Source: Microlunatus sp. Gsoil 973
Lineage (GTDB): Bacteria > Actinomycetota > Actinomycetes > Propionibacteriales > Propionibacteriaceae
Assembly: GCF_009707365.1 (NCBI RefSeq)
Contig: NZ_CP046122.1
Span: 2,914,001-2,978,000, forward strand
Direction of reading: 5' to 3'
Length of the DNA stretch: 64,000 bases
The notes under the pieces are model-generated. The model saw only the letters and a program-made list of their open reading frames with translations. It did not search any database and was not told the DNA's origin. Made by a program: the position numbers and the translations under genes. Positions 45,543-55,101 of the stretch are shown in pieces (within the stretch, counting starts at the first letter, position 1; each line of letters begins with the position of its first letter).

Positions 45543-46924
45543 GACAGATCGCCCTGGGGATAGCTACCTTTCAACAGCGGCTGGACTTTCCCAGCGACCA
45601 TCCTGCACACCTCGGCCGCCGACTTCTTGCCGTTGTCCACCTGCTGCAGCGGCGGTGTGATGAGCTCGGAGATGGCGCTGCTGTTCTTGATGCTCTGGGT
45701 CCAGGTCGCCACGGCATTGTTCAGCGCGTAGTCGATCACGGCCGACTTGAACTCCGCCGGGTGCGCCTTGTTCTTGGTCCAGAGGTCGATCAGCTTCGGA
45801 TCGGTGTAGTACTTCTTCTCCAGTGGCATCCACAGTCCGTCGGAGAAGAGCTTCACCTTGGCAGGATCGTTGTGATACAGGTACAGCTCGAGTGCCATCT
45901 CCTTGTTCTTGGTCGCGCCGAAGATCGAGGTGGCGCCGCCCTGTCCGATGGTGACTGGCTTGGCGTACTGAGGCAGCACTCCCATGCCGAAGTCAAGATC
46001 ACTCTGCGCCATGTCCAGTAGATCCCACTGGCCGTCTGCCACCATGGCGATACGGCGGGTCTTGAGCTGAACGGTCGTCGTCGGAGCGTTGTTCCCCAGC
46101 TGCGTCGTCGTCGGCGCGACGTGATACTTGTAGGCAAGATCAGCGATGTCCTGGAAGACCTTGACCGTTGCTGCGGAATCCAACGTGCACTGTGTGCCGT
46201 CCTCGCTGAAGAAGGAGCCGCCGTTACTGCGAACCAGAGCTTCGGCGTTGAGCCCGAGCACGGTGCCGATGGAACAGCCGAACTGCCGGATCTTGGTCGG
46301 ATCGAAGCCGGACTGGTCCGCACTCCTGCCGTTCTGATCGAGGGTCAACTTGTGGGCCATCTCGACGAAGTCGTCCCAGCTCCAGGCCTTCGACGCGTCA
46401 GCCGGGGGAACGTCGAGCCCTGCGTCGCCGAACGCCTTGCGGTTGTACCACAGCAGCTGGACTTCGTTGGCCGTCTGAATGCCTGCCAGTTTGTCCTGGC
46501 CGTACCAGAAGTAGGTGTAGGGCAATCGATCCTTCAGGCCCGGGTACTTGTCGACGTAGTCGTACAGGTTCAGCAGGTTCCCGGCTGTGCCGAAGCGGAA
46601 GCAATCGGGCGCACCGAGATAGGCCAGGTCCGGTGAGCGATGGCTGGCCACAAGAGTGTTCAGCTTGGTGGTGTAATCGTCCGGGGTGTACAGCGGCTTG
46701 GTCGTGACCTTCTTGTGCGAGTCTTGGAAGCTCTTGAGCATTGCCTCGATGGCCGTCTTCTCGAAGGACGAGCCCCAGTACATGAACTGCAGTTCGCTCG
46801 TTGATCCTCCGGTCACGCTCTCTCCGCCACAGGCGGCCAGACCGGGGATCGCTGCTGCGGCGGCGCCGAGCCCGGCGAACCGGAACAGCTCTCGGCGGTT
46901 CGGCCTCCAGGTGGGTGAACTCAT
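45539..46924 (-). CDS. Extracellular sugar-binding lipoprotein (ABC family 1)
   Basis: 461 residues. The signal NRRELFRFAGLGAAAAAIPG followed by LAAC has a twin-arginine motif and a lipobox, so export by Tat and lipid anchoring are likely. The mature part has the family 1 solute-binding fold (LQFMYWGSSFEKTAIEAMLK; PDLAYLGAPDCFRFGTAG; ATSIFGATKNKEMALELYLY). It should bind an arabinose-containing oligosaccharide, judged from neighbours. ATG at 46924. It lies 72 bases after GH127 in one operon. Confidence 0.95.
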   Translation of the reverse strand: MSSPTWRPNRRELFRFAGLGAAAAAIPGLAACGGESVTGGSTSELQFMYWGSSFEKTAIEAMLKSFQDSHKKVTTKPLYTPDDYTTKLNTLVASHRSPDLAYLGAPDCFRFGTAGNLLNLYDYVDKYPGLKDRLPYTYFWYGQDKLAGIQTANEVQLLWYNRKAFGDAGLDVPPADASKAWSWDDFVEMAHKLTLDQNGRSADQSGFDPTKIRQFGCSIGTVLGLNAEALVRSNGGSFFSEDGTQCTLDSAATVKVFQDIADLAYKYHVAPTTTQLGNNAPTTTVQLKTRRIAMVADGQWDLLDMAQSDLDFGMGVLPQYAKPVTIGQGGATSIFGATKNKEMALELYLYHNDPAKVKLFSDGLWMPLEKKYYTDPKLIDLWTKNKAHPAEFKSAVIDYALNNAVATWTQSIKNSSAISELITPPLQQVDNGKKSAAEVCRMVAGKVQPLLKGSYPQGDLS

Positions 46925-46996
46925 GTGATTCTCCTTTGAATACGAGCTACGTCCCTCTTTGGGGGAGGAGGTTGGTGCGGGCCAGGCGCGCCGGTC

Positions 46997-48871
46997 TCAG
47001 ACGGACGGAATCCAGACCCTCATCGGTTGCGGACCACGGTTGGCCCACAAGTGGTAAGGAATGGCGATCAGCTCGGTGCTTCCTCGGGAGAGCGTGGGTC
47101 CGGGGTGCCGGCTGTAGCCCGGTGACACCGCGTCGCGATCAATGACAGCTCCCTTGGCCCTGACGACCACAATGCCCTCCAGCAGGGCCGATTCCTCTTC
47201 GGTCAGAGGCTCGGACGGGTCCAGAGCAAGATCATCCGGAGCTGCCCCGTCCGGCTGATCCTCGCGCTCCAGGGCGTAGACCAGCGGCCCGCGCTCGACC
47301 GCAACACAGCCGCGCACTGCGTCAACTCGCGGGTCGGCGACGGTCAGCCGCGGCGCCAGCGGAAGTTCGAGAACGAGCTGGTCATCCGGCTGCCAGATCC
47401 TGTTGATCTTGGCGTACGTCCCGGGCTCGACCGGTTGACCGGCGAGCGTGGCACCCTGTGCCCACGCGGGGATCCGGACGCTGATCGCCTGCCCGACCTG
47501 CGGAGCCGATTCGACGGTGATCGTCACCGTTCCCCGCCACGGGTACTGCGTGTCAACCCTCAGACCAAGATCACCCGTACTGATCGCACCCGGGACGTAC
47601 TGGTGGATCTGAACGCCGTCGCCGTCGCTGCTGGCGACGTAGCCTTCGAGGCTGGCGAACGTTCGCATCACGTTCGGGGGACAACAGGCGCAGCCGAACC
47701 AGCCCAGTCGCCCGTTGGCAGGGCTGCGCTCGGTGTCTGCCAACGCGTTGTCGCGCAACTGCAGCGGATTCACATAGAAGTACCGGTCTCCCGACAGCGA
47801 GACCCCTGGCAGCACACCGTTGTAGAGCATCCGTTCGATCTGGTCGGCGTAATCCGGCTTGCCTGTGGCGAGGAGTAACCGCCATGCCCATTGCAGGCCG
47901 CCGATGGCCGCGCAGGTCTCTGCATAGGCGCGATCGGGAGGCAACTCGTACGGATCGCCGAACGCCTCGCCCTCCCAGCGAGATCCGAGGCCGCCGGTCA
48001 GATACTCCTTCTCGTTCGCCATGGAGGCGAACTGGACCTCGAGCGCATCGAGCAACTCCTGATCATGAGTCTCCACCGCGACGTCGGTTGCTCCTGCCGC
48101 CAGGTAGACCGCGCGGACGGCATGACCCTCGACTGTGGTCTGTTCCCGGACCCGGACCCGGTCGGAGAAGTAGGCGGGCGCAAGGCCGTAGCCGGCGATC
48201 AGGCCGGTGCCGCGGGCGTCGACGAAATACTGCGCAAGATCGAGATACCGTCGTTCCCCGGTCTCACGGAAAAGCTCGACCAACGCCATCTCGATCACCG
48301 GGTGGCCGTCGACATCGTGTCGGAGATCCGGCCCGAACGTCTCCGCGAGATGGTCGGCGACCTTGATCGCGATGTCCAGCAACTCCGGCCTGCCGGCCGC
48401 CCGATTGAGCGCCACCGCTGCCTGGATCAGGTGGCCGTAGCAGTAGAGCTCATGATGATGCGGAAGGTTGACGTAGCGTCCACCGTCGCGGACCGGGACA
48501 ACGGAGTTGAGATAGCCGTCGGGCTCCTGGGCGTCGGCCAGCAGGCCGACGATGCCGAGAATGTCGTCCAGGAGACCCTCGTCGGGCTGCCGTCCGTATT
48601 CCCAGGCGGCACCTTCCAGCCACTTGTAAACGTCGGAGTCGGCGAAGATCGGGCCGACCGGCTCACCGGTCGTCCGCCCGGCGGCGATCTCCAGGTTGAG
48701 CAGGTTCTTGAACTCCCGGAGTTGCTGCAGACCGGTCGGGATCGCGGCTTTGCGGTTGCGATCGGCCCGGGTGGCCCACAGGCCGCCGGTGATCCGGACG
48801 TCACCGGGTGCGATCGGCCGGAAGGCCGACCAGGCGTTGGCAGTTGGCTGTGCCGGTCCACCAGTGGTCAT
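46997..48871 (-). CDS. Beta-L-arabinofuranosidase, GH127
   Basis: 624 residues, cytoplasmic. It has an (alpha/alpha)6 barrel followed by beta-sandwiches. The zinc-cysteine site is complete: Glu318 and Cys320 in RAYAETCAAIGG and Cys396-Cys397 in FGCACCPPNVMRTF, with acid/base Glu302 in GEAFGDPYEL at the spacing of Bifidobacterium HypBA1. It releases beta-L-arabinofuranose from hydroxyproline-linked or arabinan oligosaccharides by retaining hydrolysis with a cysteine nucleophile. It is the first gene of an operon with binding protein and permeases, behind a LacI-type operator. Confidence 0.95.
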   Translation of the reverse strand: MTTGGPAQPTANAWSAFRPIAPGDVRITGGLWATRADRNRKAAIPTGLQQLREFKNLLNLEIAAGRTTGEPVGPIFADSDVYKWLEGAAWEYGRQPDEGLLDDILGIVGLLADAQEPDGYLNSVVPVRDGGRYVNLPHHHELYCYGHLIQAAVALNRAAGRPELLDIAIKVADHLAETFGPDLRHDVDGHPVIEMALVELFRETGERRYLDLAQYFVDARGTGLIAGYGLAPAYFSDRVRVREQTTVEGHAVRAVYLAAGATDVAVETHDQELLDALEVQFASMANEKEYLTGGLGSRWEGEAFGDPYELPPDRAYAETCAAIGGLQWAWRLLLATGKPDYADQIERMLYNGVLPGVSLSGDRYFYVNPLQLRDNALADTERSPANGRLGWFGCACCPPNVMRTFASLEGYVASSDGDGVQIHQYVPGAISTGDLGLRVDTQYPWRGTVTITVESAPQVGQAISVRIPAWAQGATLAGQPVEPGTYAKINRIWQPDDQLVLELPLAPRLTVADPRVDAVRGCVAVERGPLVYALEREDQPDGAAPDDLALDPSEPLTEEESALLEGIVVVRAKGAVIDRDAVSPGYSRHPGPTLSRGSTELIAIPYHLWANRGPQPMRVWIPSV

Positions 48872-48904
48872 CGAGCGGTCTCCTTCGAGCGCTAAAGAAA
48901 CGTA

Positions 48905-48952
48905 GGAAAAGCGTTTTCCCGAAAGCTATTACTGATTGCGTGACGCCGTCAA
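48905..48952 (-). promoter_or_regulatory. GH127 operon promoter with LacI-type operator
   Basis: The palindrome GGAAAAGCGTTTTCC (48905-48919) is centred on CG as in LacI-family sites. On the minus strand TTGACG (48952-48947) and TAATAG (48931-48926) form a plausible promoter (15-base spacing; AATAGC or ATAGCT would give 16-17) immediately upstream of the operator. The adjacent divergent LacI gene at 49034 is the likely regulator. Confidence 0.65.
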
Positions 48953-49033
48953 CGCCTCAGGTCGGAATCGCGTAGCATTCCAGCACTTGCAGGAAGCCAA
49001 GTGGAGGAAACGAGGGGAAACCAGGAGGTGGAG

Positions 49034-50070
49034 ATGACCAGCCTGCAGCGGCCGGTTCGCATCACTGACGTGGCAGCGCTGGCCGGCGTCTCCCCGGCAC
49101 TGTCTCCAAGGCGCTGAACAACACCGGATCGCTCAAGGAGAGCACCAGGCAACGGATCAAGGCGGCCGCGGAACAGCTCGGCTTCGTCCCCGACCCGGAC
49201 GCCCGTTGGCTGGCCGCCCGGCGCAGTTACACAGTCGGACTGCTCAGCGTCGACGCCGCGGGCCGGTTCAGCATCCCGGTCATGCTGGGTGCGGAGAACG
49301 CCCTGGCGGCCGGCGAGATGTCAGCGCTGATGGCGACCACCCGCTACGACCCGGTGCGGGAGGCGTACCACCTGCGGACCTTCCGGGCGCGCCGGGTCGA
49401 CGGCATCATCGTCACCGGGCGGACCACCGATCCGCGGCCGCCGATCCGGACCGACATCCCGGTCGTCTACGCCTTCGCACCCTCGACCGATCCCGTCGAC
49501 GCATCGGTCGTTCCCGACGACGCCGACGGGATGGCCAAGATCATCGATCATCTCCTGGACCGTGGCAGGCGGCGGATCGCCCACATCGGCGGCCGACCGC
49601 ACAAGCACGCCTCAGAGGTGCGGGCCGAGACGGCCATCGCCGCACTGAGGGAGCGCGGGTCGACCCTGGCCGCTCCCCCATTGTTCGGCGAGTGGAGCGA
49701 GGAGTGGGGTCGCCGGGCGGTTGATCAACTCCTTGACGCGCTCGGCGGCGTTGATCAGCTGACCGAACCGTCCAGCGGAAGGGATCTTGGGGTCGATGCC
49801 ATCACCTGCGGCAGCGATCAGATCGCTCGAGGCGTCACCGACCGGCTCCGGGAACTCCGGATACCCGTCCCGCAACGGATCGCGGTCACCGGCTTCGACA
49901 ACTGGGAAGTGATGGCCCTCGCCAGTCGGCCACCGCTGACGACGATCGATCTGCTGCTGGAGGACCTCGGACGTCGGGCGGCCGAACTGCTCCTCGACGC
50001 CATCGCCGGCCGCCCCCACCACGGCATCGAACTCACCCCGATGGAGTTGGTCCCCCGCTCGTCGACCTGA
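49034..50070 (+). CDS. LacI family regulator (frameshifted in helix-turn-helix)
   Basis: About 345 residues when one G is restored. The beginning (RPVRITDVAALAGVSP) ends at the run TCCCCGG near 49092-49097, and TVSKALNNTGSLKESTRQRI continues in the next frame with the rest of the effector domain (DARWLAARRSYTVGLLSVDA; HIGGRPHKHASEVRAE; RIAVTGFDNWEVMALASRPP). A GGG in place of GG would give the family sequence GVSPGTVSKAL. ATG at 49034 has GGAGG ahead. It is divergent from the GH127 operon and probably represses it. If the lesion is real, the operon is constitutive. Confidence 0.85.
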
Positions 50071-50082
50071 TGAGCCTGCCGT

Positions 50083-51798
50083 TCAGCGGGCGAACAGCGT
50101 CCCGTTCACGGTGATGATGAAGTTCCGCAACGAGTGGGGCAGATCAGCCAACTGCCAGTCGTCCGGCCCGTGGTACCAGCTGAGATCCTCCGAGTCGGGC
50201 TCGTCGTCGTCATCGGCGGCGACGATGGCGTCCAGCCACCGTTCGGCGCCGCCCAGCACGACCGCGTACGGCAGCACCTCCGACAACTCCGACAGCTCGC
50301 GCCCGGGCGGCATCCGGTCGGTCGGCGTGCTCAGCAGATCCGAACGCAGCGCGCCGAGACCGGCCAGCAACGCCGACCCCTGCGCCGTCCGAGCCGGCAT
50401 CTCCTGGCCGATGAACATCAGTCCGAGAGACAACAGGATGAGCGCGATACCGACCAGTCCGAACTCCGTGAAGGCCGCCAGCAGCGCTGTGATCACCACA
50501 GCGGCGATCACACCGGCCAGCCCAGCCCGGGTCCACGTGTTGCGGGTGGCGTCCGGGCGCCGTTGGAACCAGCCGTTGGCGACCATCTCGTCGTACAGCT
50601 CCGACTGCACCCGCGACGAGGACTCGCGAATTCTGCTCCCGAGTTGGGAGACCAGCGCACCCTCCCCGGCGGGCGCGACCGCGTCCAACAAGGCCTTCTC
50701 GAAGGGACGAAGATCATCCGGCGCCTGGTTCTCGGCCGTTCGGGTCAGCTGCCAGTCCGTCCGGGCGTACTTGCTGGTCGGCGGCAGTTCGGTGATCAGG
50801 ACATGACCGCGGACCGCCAGGTCGAGCAGGCTTGCGGTGATGTCGATCGGATCAACCCGCTCGTCGACCACGGTTCCGACGTGGCCCGGACGAATGTCCC
50901 CCACCACCCGGAATTCGGACTGTCCCTCGGCGACCGGCACGAATTCGGCCGGTTTGCGGACGTCGTCCCCCGGGGTGCTGTCCCTGCCGATCCGGCGATG
51001 TGCCGCCACCAGGCCGAGGCCCCCGAGCACCAGCAGACCGATCGCGATCCCCAGCGGCAGAGGTTTGACCGAGAAGGCCCTGGCCAGCGACCAGTGCTCG
51101 ACGATCTTCTCGTTGATTGGGACGGCGTTCGCCGGGAAGCCGATCTCCACGGCCACGACCTCGCCCTCCCCACGCGGCCCGTCGTGGAAGGTCGGAGTCT
51201 GTGAAGCGACCGCCGAGTAGTCCGAACACGGCGTAGTAGCGTTCGGCGGCCCGGAGGTGCAGTCGACGTAGCTGAGGGTGCCCGGGATGCTGACCTGCGC
51301 GGTGAACTCCCGGACGCTCAGCGACAGTCCCTGCAGGAAACGCCAGTGCAGCGCCGGATTGCCACCGTTGTTGATCACCGCGCCGGCGACTGTGTAATCG
51401 AGCGTGGCGGTCCTCGCGCTGCCCGGTCGGAAGGCGACCGTGGTCAGGTCACCGCTGCGGTCCGTCGTGGGAGTCAGGTTCTTGCCGTCGGCGGTTGCGG
51501 TGATCCCGCTGAGGTCGTACTCACGGGTCCGGTCACCGACCAGTGTCTCGCCGGTCTCGAAGGTCTGTCGGACCTCCGACGGTGCCGTCCCGGAGAAGGT
51601 GATCTTCTGCTGCACCTTCAGAACCCCGCTGCGATCCAGCGTTGCCACAACATCGACCGCGCTCGCGGAGCCTTCGGCGTGCGCTGCGGGAAGGACACCG
51701 GACAGGACCTGCCCGACAAGAAGCACGCCGACCAACGCTGCGGCTGCGGTCAGGAGACGCCTGGCCACTGAATGTCGCTGAACTCTCTGGTGCACCAA
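50083..51798 (-). CDS. DUF2207 family membrane protein
   Basis: 571 residues. A signal peptide (LLTAAAALVGVLLVGQVLSG) is followed by an extracellular DUF2207 domain (DVVATLDRSGVLKVQQKITF; LHWRFLQGLSLSVREFTAQV), a membrane segment (PLGIAIGLLVLGGLGLVAAH) and a cytoplasmic region with further hydrophobic pairs near residues 430-460. Acidic C-terminus. The role is unknown; members occur widely in actinobacteria. It converges with the LacI gene 12 bases away and is divergent from the metallopeptidase gene. Confidence 0.82.
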   Translation of the reverse strand: MVHQRVQRHSVARRLLTAAAALVGVLLVGQVLSGVLPAAHAEGSASAVDVVATLDRSGVLKVQQKITFSGTAPSEVRQTFETGETLVGDRTREYDLSGITATADGKNLTPTTDRSGDLTTVAFRPGSARTATLDYTVAGAVINNGGNPALHWRFLQGLSLSVREFTAQVSIPGTLSYVDCTSGPPNATTPCSDYSAVASQTPTFHDGPRGEGEVVAVEIGFPANAVPINEKIVEHWSLARAFSVKPLPLGIAIGLLVLGGLGLVAAHRRIGRDSTPGDDVRKPAEFVPVAEGQSEFRVVGDIRPGHVGTVVDERVDPIDITASLLDLAVRGHVLITELPPTSKYARTDWQLTRTAENQAPDDLRPFEKALLDAVAPAGEGALVSQLGSRIRESSSRVQSELYDEMVANGWFQRRPDATRNTWTRAGLAGVIAAVVITALLAAFTEFGLVGIALILLSLGLMFIGQEMPARTAQGSALLAGLGALRSDLLSTPTDRMPPGRELSELSEVLPYAVVLGGAERWLDAIVAADDDDEPDSEDLSWYHGPDDWQLADLPHSLRNFIITVNGTLFAR

Positions 51799-51932
51799 GC
51801 GCCCCTTCTCGGTCGGTTCCGGCCGGTCGGCCCGGACGTCGGAATTGGTCCTTGCCGGGCCTGCTCGGTGGAAACTATCCCACAGCGAGGGCAGATCGAG
51901 GTTGCACCGTCAGGCCATTAGGGTTGGTGATC

Positions 51933-53026
51933 GTGACTCAGCAGCAATGGGGACGTCGACAGCCTGGCAACGTGCCGGGCGGGCAGTTCGGCAGGGCGCC
52001 CCAGGGCTGGCCACAACCCCCGGCCGGCCGAATTGGCGTCCCGATCCGTCGGGCGGCATGGGCGGGCAGCCGTGGCCGGCACCGCCCGGTTCGTTCCGGC
52101 CGCCGGCGCAGCGGAGCAACCCGCTGAAGAAGGTCCTGGCCGCCGTCATGACCCTGGTTGCGGCTGCGCTGGTCGGACTGGTCGTGGTCAACCTGGTCGT
52201 CGGGTCCGGCACCGCCGTCGCCTATCAGAACGACAGCTACAAGGTCCCGCCACCGGACGAGAACCCGCCACCGCTGCCCGCGCCGGACACCTACGGCCAG
52301 GCCAGGCAGTGGATCACCGCCAACAAGCTCTACGACCAGTCCATGCCGTTGCCGATCCGGTGCGAGCTCAAGCCGATCACCGATCAGTCGACCGACGCCG
52401 AGTTGACAACCCACCTCAATGACCTGATGGCCTGTCTGGTGCGCGCCTGGGAGCCGCCGGTAACAGCGGCCGGCTACCAGATCGTCCGACCGAGTGTGAC
52501 CATCTACGGAGATTCGGTGACCACCAAGTGTGGCAAGGCCGGCGGCGGCAACGCCTTCTACTGCCCGGCCGATCAGCAGGTGTACTACAGCCGTACCCTG
52601 CCCGACGTCGTCGCCGATCTGAAGGGATCCAAGTGGGGTCCGGATCTGGTGCTCGCCCACGAGTTCGGCCATGCCGTCCAGGCCAGGACCGGGATCCTGA
52701 TCTCGGCCGACGGCCTGGAGCAACAAGCCGGCATGAAGACAGCCGAGGGCCTGGAGATGAGCCGTCGGGTCGAGACCCAGGCGGACTGCTTCTCCGGACT
52801 GTTCCTGCGCGCGACGTCGCAGTCGCTCGGCATCAGGCAGAGCGATGTGCCGGCGATGGAAGTGATCTTCGTCGCCATCGGCGACGACACCCTCAGCCAG
52901 GACCCGGCGATCGAGTCGACCCACGGCCATGGCGACAATCGGCTCTATTGGGCTCGGCAGGGCCTGGGAACGTCCCAGGTCGGCAAGTGCAACACGTTCA
53001 CCGCCCCGTCGGGCAAGGTCAAGTAG
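51933..53026 (+). CDS. Neutral zinc metallopeptidase (YpfJ-like), frameshifted near N-terminus
   Basis: About 364 residues if one base is restored. From GTG 51933 the product begins [20 protein letters not shown], continues [11 protein letters not shown], and near 52027-52032 switches frame to [21 protein letters not shown] membrane segment follows ([20 protein letters not shown]), then the zinc domain with [17 protein letters not shown] (HEFGH) and [16 protein letters not shown] region ([15 protein letters not shown]). The Gly/Pro/Gln-rich head is cytoplasmic, the protease outside. GTG to stop is one base short of a multiple of three. The 3' end overlaps the convergent ispF by 8 bases. Confidence 0.82.
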
Positions 53027-53525
53027 CGGGTCGCCCGCCCGGGCTCTCGGACCGGATCAGCAACGCTGTCGCGATCGCCGCGATCCCCTCACCACGTCCG
53101 GTCAGCCCGAGACCGTCGGTCGTCGTCGCGGCCACCGAGACCGGGGCACCGACGATGGCTGAAAGCACCGACTCGGCCTCCTGACGGCGCGAACCGAGTC
53201 TCGGCCGGTTGCCGACCACCTGCACCGCTGCGTTGCCGACTCTGAACCCCGCCCGGCCGACCAGCCGTACGGTTTCGGCAAGGAAGGCGGTCCCCGCCGC
53301 GGCGGCCCATTCCGGTCGGTCTGTGCCGAAATTGCTACCGAGGTCGCCCAGACCCGCGGCACCGAGCAGGGCATCGCAGATCGCGTGACATGCGACGTCG
53401 CCGTCGGAATGCCCCTCCGGACCACAGTCCTCGTCCGGGAAATACAACGCCGCCATCCACATCGGCCGGCCGGCCACCAGGCGGTGCACATCGACGCCGA
53501 TGCCGGTCCGGAAGTCCGGTGCCAT
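53019..53525 (-). CDS. ispF: 2-C-methyl-D-erythritol 2,4-cyclodiphosphate synthase
   Basis: 168 residues, fifth enzyme of the MEP isoprenoid pathway. The metal ligands are in GVDVHRL (Asp and His) and the CDP-binding and active-site blocks [29 protein letters not shown] and [19 protein letters not shown] are present. The usual upstream partner ispD is not here; carD is the preceding gene on the strand, 113 bases away past a terminator. Its stop overlaps the metallopeptidase gene end. Confidence 0.94.
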   Translation of the reverse strand: MAPDFRTGIGVDVHRLVAGRPMWMAALYFPDEDCGPEGHSDGDVACHAICDALLGAAGLGDLGSNFGTDRPEWAAAAGTAFLAETVRLVGRAGFRVGNAAVQVVGNRPRLGSRRQEAESVLSAIVGAPVSVAATTTDGLGLTGRGEGIAAIATALLIRSESPGGRPAT

Positions 53526-53588
53526 CTGTGTGCTCCCTGCTAATGGTCGAGCGACTAAGAATCACGCAACAAGGATCAGGCAGAGGAA

Positions 53589-53616
53589 GGGCGGGCACCC
53601 GGATGGATGCCCGCCC
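53589..53616 (-). terminator. Terminator hairpin between carD and ispF
   Basis: GGGCGGGCA and TGCCCGCCC form a perfect 9-bp stem around a 10-base loop, 22 bases beyond the carD stop. It implies ispF has its own promoter or depends on read-through. Confidence 0.7.
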
Positions 53617-53638
53617 ACTTGTCAGTCTTTCCGCTGCC

Positions 53639-54124
53639 TCAGGAGGCCAGAACTTCCTCGAGCAGCTCCTCGGCCTTGTCCTCCTCGATCTTCTCGGCAA
53701 GCGCGAGCTCCGAGACGAGGATGTGCCGGGCCTTGGCGAGGATCCGCTTCTCACCGGCGGAGAGCCCACGCTCCCGCTCCCGGCCCCACAGATCACGGAC
53801 AACCTCGGCCACCCGCATCACGTTGCCGGAATGAAGCTTCTCGATGTTGGCCTTGTAGCGCCGCGACCAGTTGGTCGGCTCAACGGTTCGTGGGGCCCGG
53901 AGGATGCTGAACACCCTCTCCAGGTCCTCAGATCCCACCACATCCCGCACTCCGACGAGATCGAGATTGCAGGCCGGAACCCTCACGACGAGGTCGTTCT
54001 GGCCGACGATGCGTAGTACGAGATAGAGCTGGTCCTCGCCTTTGATCTTGCGAGTTTCGATGTCCTCGATGACGGCCGCCCCGTGATTGGGGTAAACCAC
54101 CGTTTCGCCGACTGTGAAGGTCAT
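53639..54124 (-). CDS. carD: CarD family RNA polymerase-binding transcription factor
   Basis: 161 residues. The N-terminal RNA polymerase interaction domain is [20 protein letters not shown] and then [11 protein letters not shown]; the C-terminal helical DNA-binding domain holds the wedge tryptophan in [17 protein letters not shown] and [20 protein letters not shown]. CarD stabilises open promoter complexes at rRNA and many other promoters. ATG at 54124. It faces a divergent lipoprotein gene across 410 bases. Confidence 0.96.
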   Translation of the reverse strand: MTFTVGETVVYPNHGAAVIEDIETRKIKGEDQLYLVLRIVGQNDLVVRVPACNLDLVGVRDVVGSEDLERVFSILRAPRTVEPTNWSRRYKANIEKLHSGNVMRVAEVVRDLWGRERERGLSAGEKRILAKARHILVSELALAEKIEEDKAEELLEEVLAS

Positions 54125-54534
54125 ATTTGTCTACCTACCCCTTTCGCGACCTCCAGTTTAGCACGCTCTCAGGGTCTGGTAGCCAGCGTTTGTGCTAGCC
54201 AGAGCCACAATCGGCGATGACGAGAGGTTGACAAACCACGGTCGGATGTGCTTCGCGCTGCTAACCATCTCAGATTCGGACGGCCTCCAACGCCCACTCA
54301 CGCGTGGTGTGAAGACGTCGAGAGAAGGTTTCCGGGAGGTGCCTGGTGAGGGCTGATCGCAGCACATCCAAGGCTAGCGCGGCACTCCAAACCAGGGGTG
54401 TGGACGACTGGCCGAAACCGCCGGGCGACCTTGGCTGCGCGGCGGGCCGGGCACTCGCTAGGCTGACGACGATCGTCTGTAGTAGATCGTCGGAACAGAA
54501 CGTCGACTGGCCGAGCACTAGGAGTAGGACCACG
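54125..54534. other. 410-base divergent region upstream of carD and a lipoprotein gene
   Basis: No gene is recognised. On the minus strand TAAACT (about 54154-54159) is -10-like for carD. On the plus side TAGGCT (about 54459) and the palindrome GACGATCGTC lie ahead of the lipoprotein. A direct repeat TAGCCAG occurs twice near 54180-54205. None is decisive. Confidence 0.35.
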
Positions 54535-55101
54535 GTGAAGCAGATTTCGCAGACCTCGAGGACGGCCGGGAAGCGCGGCCGGATCGGTGCGGCGGCGGCC
54601 CTGAGCGCACTGCTGCTCGCCCTGTCAGCATGCGGCTTCAACGTCCAGACCCTGCAGCCCTACACCCCGTCCGACGGCGTGGACATCTATGTCGGCGCCG
54701 GCCCGAACGGCCAGCCGACCTCTTCCACGATCAAGGTCGGCGGTCTGATGATCATCGCCAAGACTCCGACATCCGGTTTCCTTTCGGCGACCATGGTGGC
54801 GCAGGACGACGACTCGCTGACCAGCGTGACCGGCAACGTCCTCAAGCCTGACGGAAGCACCGGCGACGCCCTGACCGTCGACGTCGCAAACCCGATCAGC
54901 GTGGGCGGGAACGAGGCGGTGGTGCTGGTCGACCAGTCACCGGTCACCGTCAAGGCGGCCTCGCTGCCGGCCGGCCTGAACGCCAGCCTGACTCTCACCT
55001 TCACCAAGGCCGGCTCCCAGCAGGTCACCGTCCCGATCGTCGACGGCAACAACTCGACGTATGCGACGGTCCAGCCGAGCGCTCCTGCCAGCAACGGTTG
55101 A
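54535..55101 (+). CDS. Secreted lipoprotein of unknown function
   Basis: 188 residues from GTG 54535 (AGGAGT ahead). A long signal peptide (GRIGAAAALSALLLALSAC) ends in a lipobox LSAC; the mature region (TPSDGVDIYVGAGPNGQPTS; VGGLMIIAKTPTSGFLSATM; GLNASLTLTFTKAGSQQVTV) predicts a beta-sandwich and is rich in Thr, Ser and Gly. It is reminiscent of LpqE/PCuAC-like lipoproteins of actinobacteria near carD, but I cannot confirm the family. No copper-binding His/Met motif is evident. Confidence 0.75.
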   Translation: MKQISQTSRTAGKRGRIGAAAALSALLLALSACGFNVQTLQPYTPSDGVDIYVGAGPNGQPTSSTIKVGGLMIIAKTPTSGFLSATMVAQDDDSLTSVTGNVLKPDGSTGDALTVDVANPISVGGNEAVVLVDQSPVTVKAASLPAGLNASLTLTFTKAGSQQVTVPIVDGNNSTYATVQPSAPASNG

